Notes under the pieces: model-generated
Databases searched by the model: none
What the model was told of the DNA's origin: nothing
What the model saw: only the letters and a program-made list of their open reading frames with translations
DNA from: Bacteroidia bacterium
GTDB taxonomy: Bacteria; Bacteroidota; Bacteroidia; Chitinophagales; Chitinophagaceae
DNA: 47,530 bases
Assembly (NCBI GenBank): GCA_030427635.1
Contig: JAUIBA010000030.1
Coordinates: 1 to 47,530 of the forward strand
Reading direction: 5' to 3'
In this document: piece by piece, positions 43,129 through 47,530 of the stretch
How the letters are laid out: every line of letters starts with the position of its first letter
Position numbering within the stretch: the stretch's first letter is position 1
Program-made: the position numbers and the translations under genes

Positions 43129-44346
43129 ATGAATGATCGTTTTGTGATACCCGCACGATTGAGGAATACCAGCCTGGCGCTTATTCTTATAGGCGTAATT
43201 ACGCTGATTGCGGGAGCTGCATCACTGCTCACCAGCCATGCCGATACCGATAAGACCCGCTTTTGGTTGGTATTGTTGCAGGACAGTATTTTCTTCACCC
43301 TTATCACTACGGTAAGTGTGTTTATTCAGGCGGCAGTATCACTGGCACAGGGTGCGTGGATTGTTTCCTTCCGTCGTATACCCGAGGCTATTGGTGCCAA
43401 TGTTTGGGTATTTGGCCTTATTGCCGTTATCGTCCTTTTTGCAGTCGCTTTCGGTTTTACCGATTCTCATGGTATCAACACTATTTATCAGTGGACTACC
43501 GCTAAAGGAGATAAGATAATCGAAGGTAAGTCTGCATTCCTTAACAAAGGCATGTTTGCCTTCTTCACACTTACTGCTATCGGTCTGTGGTCGTTCTTCG
43601 GTATTAAGTTCCGCACTATGTCCCTTAATCAGGACAATGCGCCTAAGAACGACACAAAACTCTACTGGAAAGTTTTCCGTCTGTCTGGCGTTTTCCTGCT
43701 GGTATATGCACTTACTCAGATGAGTACTATTCCATGGTTGTGGATTATGAGTATTGATGCTCACTGGTTCTCTACCCTGTTTAGCTGGTACACATTTGCC
43801 AGTGCATTCGTTAGCGGTATGTCTCTTATAATGCTGTGGATGGTTTATCTGAAAAATCAGGGCAATCTTGTACTGGTTACTACAGAGCACATGCATGATG
43901 TTGGTAAGTTCATGTTTGCATTCAGCATATTCTGGACATACCTCTGGTTCTCTCAGTATATGCTTATATGGTATGCAAACGTTCCTGAAGAAACTACTTA
44001 CTTCGTTATGCGTCAGCATGGCCCATACAGCATCATTTTCTATGCAAACTTTATTATCAACTTCGTAATGCCAATTCTGATTCTGATGGCACGCCCCAGC
44101 AAGCGCAACTACTTTACAGTTACGTTTATGGCGCTCGTTATCATCTTCGGTCACTGGCTGGATTACTATCAGATGATGATGCCTGGTCCGCTGAAGGCAA
44201 ACTGGCATATCAACTGGTATGAGATTGGAGTATTCATGGGCTTTGCCGGTCTGCTGATATTTGTTGTGTCTCGTACGCTTGCTAAGTCATCGCTTATAGC
44301 GCACAACAATATACTGGTGAAGGAAACTTCAATACACATTGCGTAA
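43129..44346 (+). CDS. actF: Alternative complex III subunit F, NrfD-like membrane subunit
   Basis: 405 residues, about ten membrane helices; paralogue of ActC and often annotated as quinol:cytochrome c oxidoreductase quinone-binding subunit 2. Recognisable segments: QAAVSLAQGAWIVSFRRIPE, FSIFWTYLWFSQYMLIWYAN-VPEE, and GHWLDYYQMMMPGPLKANWH. Last act gene; coxB follows after 61 nt. Confidence 0.93.
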   Translation: MNDRFVIPARLRNTSLALILIGVITLIAGAASLLTSHADTDKTRFWLVLLQDSIFFTLITTVSVFIQAAVSLAQGAWIVSFRRIPEAIGANVWVFGLIAVIVLFAVAFGFTDSHGINTIYQWTTAKGDKIIEGKSAFLNKGMFAFFTLTAIGLWSFFGIKFRTMSLNQDNAPKNDTKLYWKVFRLSGVFLLVYALTQMSTIPWLWIMSIDAHWFSTLFSWYTFASAFVSGMSLIMLWMVYLKNQGNLVLVTTEHMHDVGKFMFAFSIFWTYLWFSQYMLIWYANVPEETTYFVMRQHGPYSIIFYANFIINFVMPILILMARPSKRNYFTVTFMALVIIFGHWLDYYQMMMPGPLKANWHINWYEIGVFMGFAGLLIFVVSRTLAKSSLIAHNNILVKETSIHIA

Positions 44347-44407
44347 TTAGAAGATTGTATAAGTAGAACAGAAAATAATTTAATAAGTAAATATAAGCTG
44401 AACGACC

Positions 44408-45466
44408 ATGTCGGGATTTATTATAACAACGTTGATAATTCTGGTATTTATTATCATCTACCAGATAGGTAAGGCAAGCGAGCATGCTGCGATTCTGCGC
44501 GGAGAGAAAAAAGTAAACGGGCAGGTAAACAGGGCTATTGCCTTGCTGCTTGTTGCAGTTTTCCTTTTCGGTATGTGGGGTATATGGGCCTGCCACAATT
44601 ACTTTAAGGATATGATGCTGCCAGTGGCTGCATGTAATACAGGTGTCAGCTACGACAAAATGTTCAACGTTACCACTGCTGTTACCGGTATCGTGTTCTT
44701 TCTTACACAGGCTACACTTTTCTGGTTCTGCTATAAGTATCAGGCATCAGATAAGAGATCTTCTTTCTACTTCGCACACAGCAATAAACTGGAGCTTATC
44801 TGGACCACTATTCCTGCCATCGCAATGGCTGTGCTGGTTGCTATTGGTCTGAAAAACTGGTTCACAGTTACATCTGATGCACCTGCTGAAGCTACAGTAG
44901 TAGAAATCGTAGGTAAGCAGTTCAACTGGCTTATTCGTTACCCTGGTGCTGATAATGTACTCGGTACAAGAACTTTCCGCAAAATCAATGATGCAAATAA
45001 CGTATTAGGTCTTGACTGGGCTGATCCACGTACACATGATGATATCATTGCTCAGAATGGTGAAATGCATGTGGTGGTGAATAAGCCTGTAAAACTTATC
45101 ATCAACTCCCGCGATGTGATTCATGACGTAGGTCTGCCACACTTCCGTATGAAAATGGATGCTGTGCCCGGTATCACCACTACACTGTGGTTTACCCCTA
45201 CCATCACATCCGACTCGATGAAGACAATCACAAAGAACCCCGACTTTGTTTATGAAATTGCGTGCGACCAGCTTTGTGGTAAAGGTCACTACGCGATGCG
45301 CGGTACCATCATAGTTGAAACTCAGGAAGAGTACAACAAATGGTTGGCGAAACAGCAGTCTTACTATGCAGGCAATAACCCTGAAGCTGCAGCGCCTGCT
45401 GCTGCTGCAGAAACTCAGCCTGAAGGTGAAGCTGCAAACATGGACAAAAAAATATCGATGAATTAA
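44408..45466 (+). CDS. coxB: Cytochrome c oxidase subunit II (CuA)
   Basis: 352 residues: an extra N-terminal helix (residues 2-22), two main membrane helices (about 45-60 and 90-110), then the periplasmic cupredoxin domain. CuA ligands are all present: H in DVGLPHFRMKMDAVPG and CDQLCGKGHYAM (C286, C290, H294, M297). No fused cytochrome c domain, so electrons must come from ActA/ActE or a soluble cytochrome. The C-terminal 30 residues are Ala/Glu-rich. 30 nt before coxA. Confidence 0.95.
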   Translation: MSGFIITTLIILVFIIIYQIGKASEHAAILRGEKKVNGQVNRAIALLLVAVFLFGMWGIWACHNYFKDMMLPVAACNTGVSYDKMFNVTTAVTGIVFFLTQATLFWFCYKYQASDKRSSFYFAHSNKLELIWTTIPAIAMAVLVAIGLKNWFTVTSDAPAEATVVEIVGKQFNWLIRYPGADNVLGTRTFRKINDANNVLGLDWADPRTHDDIIAQNGEMHVVVNKPVKLIINSRDVIHDVGLPHFRMKMDAVPGITTTLWFTPTITSDSMKTITKNPDFVYEIACDQLCGKGHYAMRGTIIVETQEEYNKWLAKQQSYYAGNNPEAAAPAAAAETQPEGEAANMDKKISMN

Positions 45467-45496
45467 TAAAGCTATTCTGGCTTAAAAAGTGCAAAA

Positions 45497-47332
45497 ATGA
45501 ATCAGGAAGGAATCATACACGCAGACGCTCATGCAGCACACGGACACGATACTGCAGGTGGACACGGACATCACGATCACGGGCATGAGCATCATGAGCA
45601 GCATTTTATATGGAAGTACGTCTTCAGTATGGACCATAAAATTATCGGTAAGCAGTTTCTGATTACCGGTATTGTATGGGCTATCATTGGTGCCTTGTTC
45701 TCCGTACTTTTCCGTTTACAGCTCGGTTTCCCCGACAGCACATTCCCTTTCATGGAGAAAATGCTGGGCGAGTGGGCAAAAGGCGGTAAACTGTCTCCCG
45801 AATTTTATTACGCTTTGGTTACCATGCATGGTACCATCCTCGTATTCTTCGTGCTTACAGCTGGTCTGAGCGGTACATTTGCCAACCTCCTCATTCCTCT
45901 GCAGATAGGTGCTCGTGATATGGCTTCGCCTTTCATGAACATGCTGTCCTACTGGTTTTTCTTCCTTGCCAGTGTGGTAATGATGGTTTCTCTGTTTGTA
46001 GAAACAGGTCCTGCATCTGGTGGTTGGACTACTTACCCTCCGCTTAGTGCACTTAAAGAAGCTTCTCTCGGTTCCGGCGTAGGTATGGACCTGTGGCTGC
46101 TGGGTATGGCTTTCTTTGTGGTATCCTCACTGCTGGGTGGTCTTAACTATATCTCTACAGTACTTAACATGCGTACTAAGGGTATGACTATGACCCGCAT
46201 GCCGCTTACTGTATGGGCGCTGTTGTTCACTGCGGTTCTGGGTGTACTTTCTTTCCCTGTACTTTTCTCAGGTGTTGTACTCCTGATATTTGACCGTAAC
46301 CTCGGCACCAGCTTCTATCTGTCTGAAATATTTATCGGTGGTAAAGCGCTGCCACACATCGGCGGTTCTGCTATCCTTTATCAGCACCTTTTCTGGTTCC
46401 TTGGTCACCCAGAGGTGTACATCATCATGCTTCCGGGCATGGGTATGGCATCAGAGGTATTATCTACACACAGCCGCAAGCCTATCTTTGGTTACTTCGC
46501 CATGGTTATCTCTATGGTGGGTATCACATTGCTGGCCTTCGTGGTATGGGCACACCACATGTTCGTTACCGGTATGAGTCCGTTCCTTGGTTCTATATTC
46601 GTACTGTTAACGCTCCTCATCGCTGTACCATCTGCGGTTAAAGTGTTTAACTGGCTCACAACCATCTGGCGTGGTAACATCCGTTTCAATCCGCCAATGC
46701 TGTTTGCTCTTGGTTTCGTATCTCTGTTCATCTCTGGTGGTCTTACAGGTATCTTCCTGGGTAACTCAGCGCTGGATATTCACCTGCACGATACTTACTT
46801 CGTTATCGCTCACTTCCACATTGTAATGGGTGTGTCTGCGTTCTTCGGTATGTTCGCTGGTGTTTACCACTGGTTCCCTAAGATGTTCGGTCGCTTCATG
46901 AACAATACACTGGGTTATATCCACTTCTTCGTTACGTTCATCGGTGCTTACCTCATCTTCTGGCCTATGCACTATGAAGGTATCGCTGGTATGCCACGTC
47001 GTTACTATGACTATTCTGCATGGGAGTCTTTCAGGCAGTTCCAGAGCATCAATGGTTTCATCAGTATCGCAGCTACTGTAGTATTCCTTGCACAGATTCT
47101 GTTTGTGTTCAACTTCATATTCAGCATCTTCAGAGGTCGTAAGATGACCACACTCAATCCATGGGGTTCTACTACACTGGAGTGGACTACACCTATCAAG
47201 CCTGGTCATGGTAACTGGGAAGGTGAGATTCCTGAAGTTCACCGCTGGCCTTATGATTATAAGGATGATGGAAACGGAAACGATTTCATACCTCAGACAG
47301 TTCCACTGAAGCCCGGAGAAGAGGCTCATTAA
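45497..47332 (+). CDS. coxA: Cytochrome c oxidase subunit I (heme-copper oxidase, A1 type)
   Basis: 611 residues, 12 or more membrane helices; the O2-reducing, proton-pumping subunit. Heme and CuB ligands are visible: TMHGTILVFF, GHPEVYIIMLPG (CuB His with the Tyr cross-link and the A1-type Glu), VWAHHMFVTGM (two CuB His), and HDTYFVIAHFHIVMG (heme His pair). The N-terminal 36 residues carry 12 histidines (GGHGHHDHGHEHHEQH), a possible copper-binding tail. Gene complete; a hairpin follows 20 nt after the stop, and coxC is not found in the window. Confidence 0.97.
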   Translation: MNQEGIIHADAHAAHGHDTAGGHGHHDHGHEHHEQHFIWKYVFSMDHKIIGKQFLITGIVWAIIGALFSVLFRLQLGFPDSTFPFMEKMLGEWAKGGKLSPEFYYALVTMHGTILVFFVLTAGLSGTFANLLIPLQIGARDMASPFMNMLSYWFFFLASVVMMVSLFVETGPASGGWTTYPPLSALKEASLGSGVGMDLWLLGMAFFVVSSLLGGLNYISTVLNMRTKGMTMTRMPLTVWALLFTAVLGVLSFPVLFSGVVLLIFDRNLGTSFYLSEIFIGGKALPHIGGSAILYQHLFWFLGHPEVYIIMLPGMGMASEVLSTHSRKPIFGYFAMVISMVGITLLAFVVWAHHMFVTGMSPFLGSIFVLLTLLIAVPSAVKVFNWLTTIWRGNIRFNPPMLFALGFVSLFISGGLTGIFLGNSALDIHLHDTYFVIAHFHIVMGVSAFFGMFAGVYHWFPKMFGRFMNNTLGYIHFFVTFIGAYLIFWPMHYEGIAGMPRRYYDYSAWESFRQFQSINGFISIAATVVFLAQILFVFNFIFSIFRGRKMTTLNPWGSTTLEWTTPIKPGHGNWEGEIPEVHRWPYDYKDDGNGNDFIPQTVPLKPGEEAH

Positions 47333-47350
47333 TGTCTGACAATACATATT

Positions 47351-47387
47351 CAGAAAAGCCGTCCCACAAGGATGGCTTTTCTGTTTT
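47351..47387 (+). terminator. Terminator after coxA
   Basis: Stem CAGAAAAGCC (47351-47360) / GGCTTTTCTG (47374-47383), extended inward by TCC/GGA pairs, 5-nt loop, followed by TTTT. It ends the act-cox transcript. Confidence 0.75.
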
Positions 47388-47405
47388 AAGTCGATGGTGT
47401 ATAAA

Positions 47406-47530
47406 GGTAATGAGGCCAAAAATGGTTGGTGAATTTTAGCGAAAATATATTTAATATACGGCTGTCAGTTTGAAGAGGAAGCGGGCTCTGCTGGAGAGCA
47501 ACCTGCCAGCAATAAGACTGATGCTTAGAC
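47406..47530 (-). mobile_element. Right arm of 125-bp terminal inverted repeat (probable insertion-sequence edge)
   Basis: Exact reverse complement of bases 2-126. Bases 47528-47451 on the minus strand hold the same short open frame (LSISLIAGRLLSSRARFLF..., stop 47453-47451) as the left arm. It begins about 20 nt after the coxA terminator. See the left arm for interpretation. Confidence 0.6.

Noticed and set aside
43339-44208. 289-residue antisense ORF inside actF
   Set aside because: Fully overlaps a clear NrfD-like gene; no recognisable protein features.
1-47530. Terminal inverted repeats as ends of a linear phage, plasmid or telomere
   Set aside because: The content is core chromosomal respiration and translation genes with no replication or phage functions; a repeat-bounded contig explains the ends better.
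1-47530. CRISPR arrays, tRNA and rRNA genes
   Set aside because: Looked for in all intergenic regions; no regularly spaced repeats, T-arm-like GGTTCRA motifs in cloverleaf context or rRNA sequences were seen.

Overview
The window looks like one chromosomal contig of a gliding or surface-active Bacteroidota bacterium, most likely of the Chitinophagaceae/Chitinophagales type. Four things point there: two secreted giants that end in a type IX secretion / gliding-motility C-terminal domain (NIFTPNGDGIND, AFTPNGDGLND); a complete alternative complex III (Act) cluster ahead of an A1-type cytochrome oxidase; a short NuoG without the molybdopterin domain; and promoter elements of the Bacteroidota form TTG-N19-TAnnTTTG. 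No rRNA, tRNA, CRISPR array or phage genes were seen.

Layout. (1) 1-126: one arm of a perfect 125-bp inverted repeat whose other arm is the right end of the window (47406-47530); this is probably the edge of an insertion sequence at which the assembly stopped. (2) 171-1958: an AT-rich type II restriction-modification pair, a HindIII-like endonuclease plus a beta-class DNA methyltransferase. (3) 2183-7811: housekeeping genes (glyS, a catalytically dead rhomboid-like membrane protein, a DUF4783 secreted protein, a DUF4159 protein, rsmE, an ECF-type sigma factor). (4) 8131-11091: a 986-residue PKD-repeat type IX substrate. (5) 11362-14240: an ABC-2 exporter pair and ferritin. (6) 14319-29468: a full 14-gene nuo operon (nuoA to nuoN, minus strand) with three non-nuo genes inside it: a Uma2-family nuclease between nuoC and nuoD, and an AHSA1-like plus an NTF2-like gene between nuoE and nuoF. 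(7) 29598-34324: a lipoprotein, a 904-residue choice-of-anchor-L type IX substrate and a small membrane protein. (8) 34455-35225: a DUF3050 heme-oxygenase-like protein. (9) 35640-47332: actABCDEF-coxBA.

Together the two large operons form an aerobic respiratory chain. NADH is oxidised by complex I, which reduces menaquinone; the Act complex oxidises menaquinol and passes electrons through its c-type hemes to the CuA site of CoxB and on to the CoxA oxygen-reducing centre. The oxidase subunit III gene (coxC) is not in the window; a strong hairpin follows coxA and the contig ends about 20 bases later. The act-cox genes are visibly richer in C-ending Ile/Asn/Tyr codons than the nuo genes, which suggests selection for high expression.

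Most of the window is ordinary core metabolism. The items that deserve a second look are the terminal inverted repeat, the HindIII-like system beside it, the rhomboid pseudoprotease, the accessory genes embedded in nuo, and several palindromes and repeated boxes in the intergenic regions.
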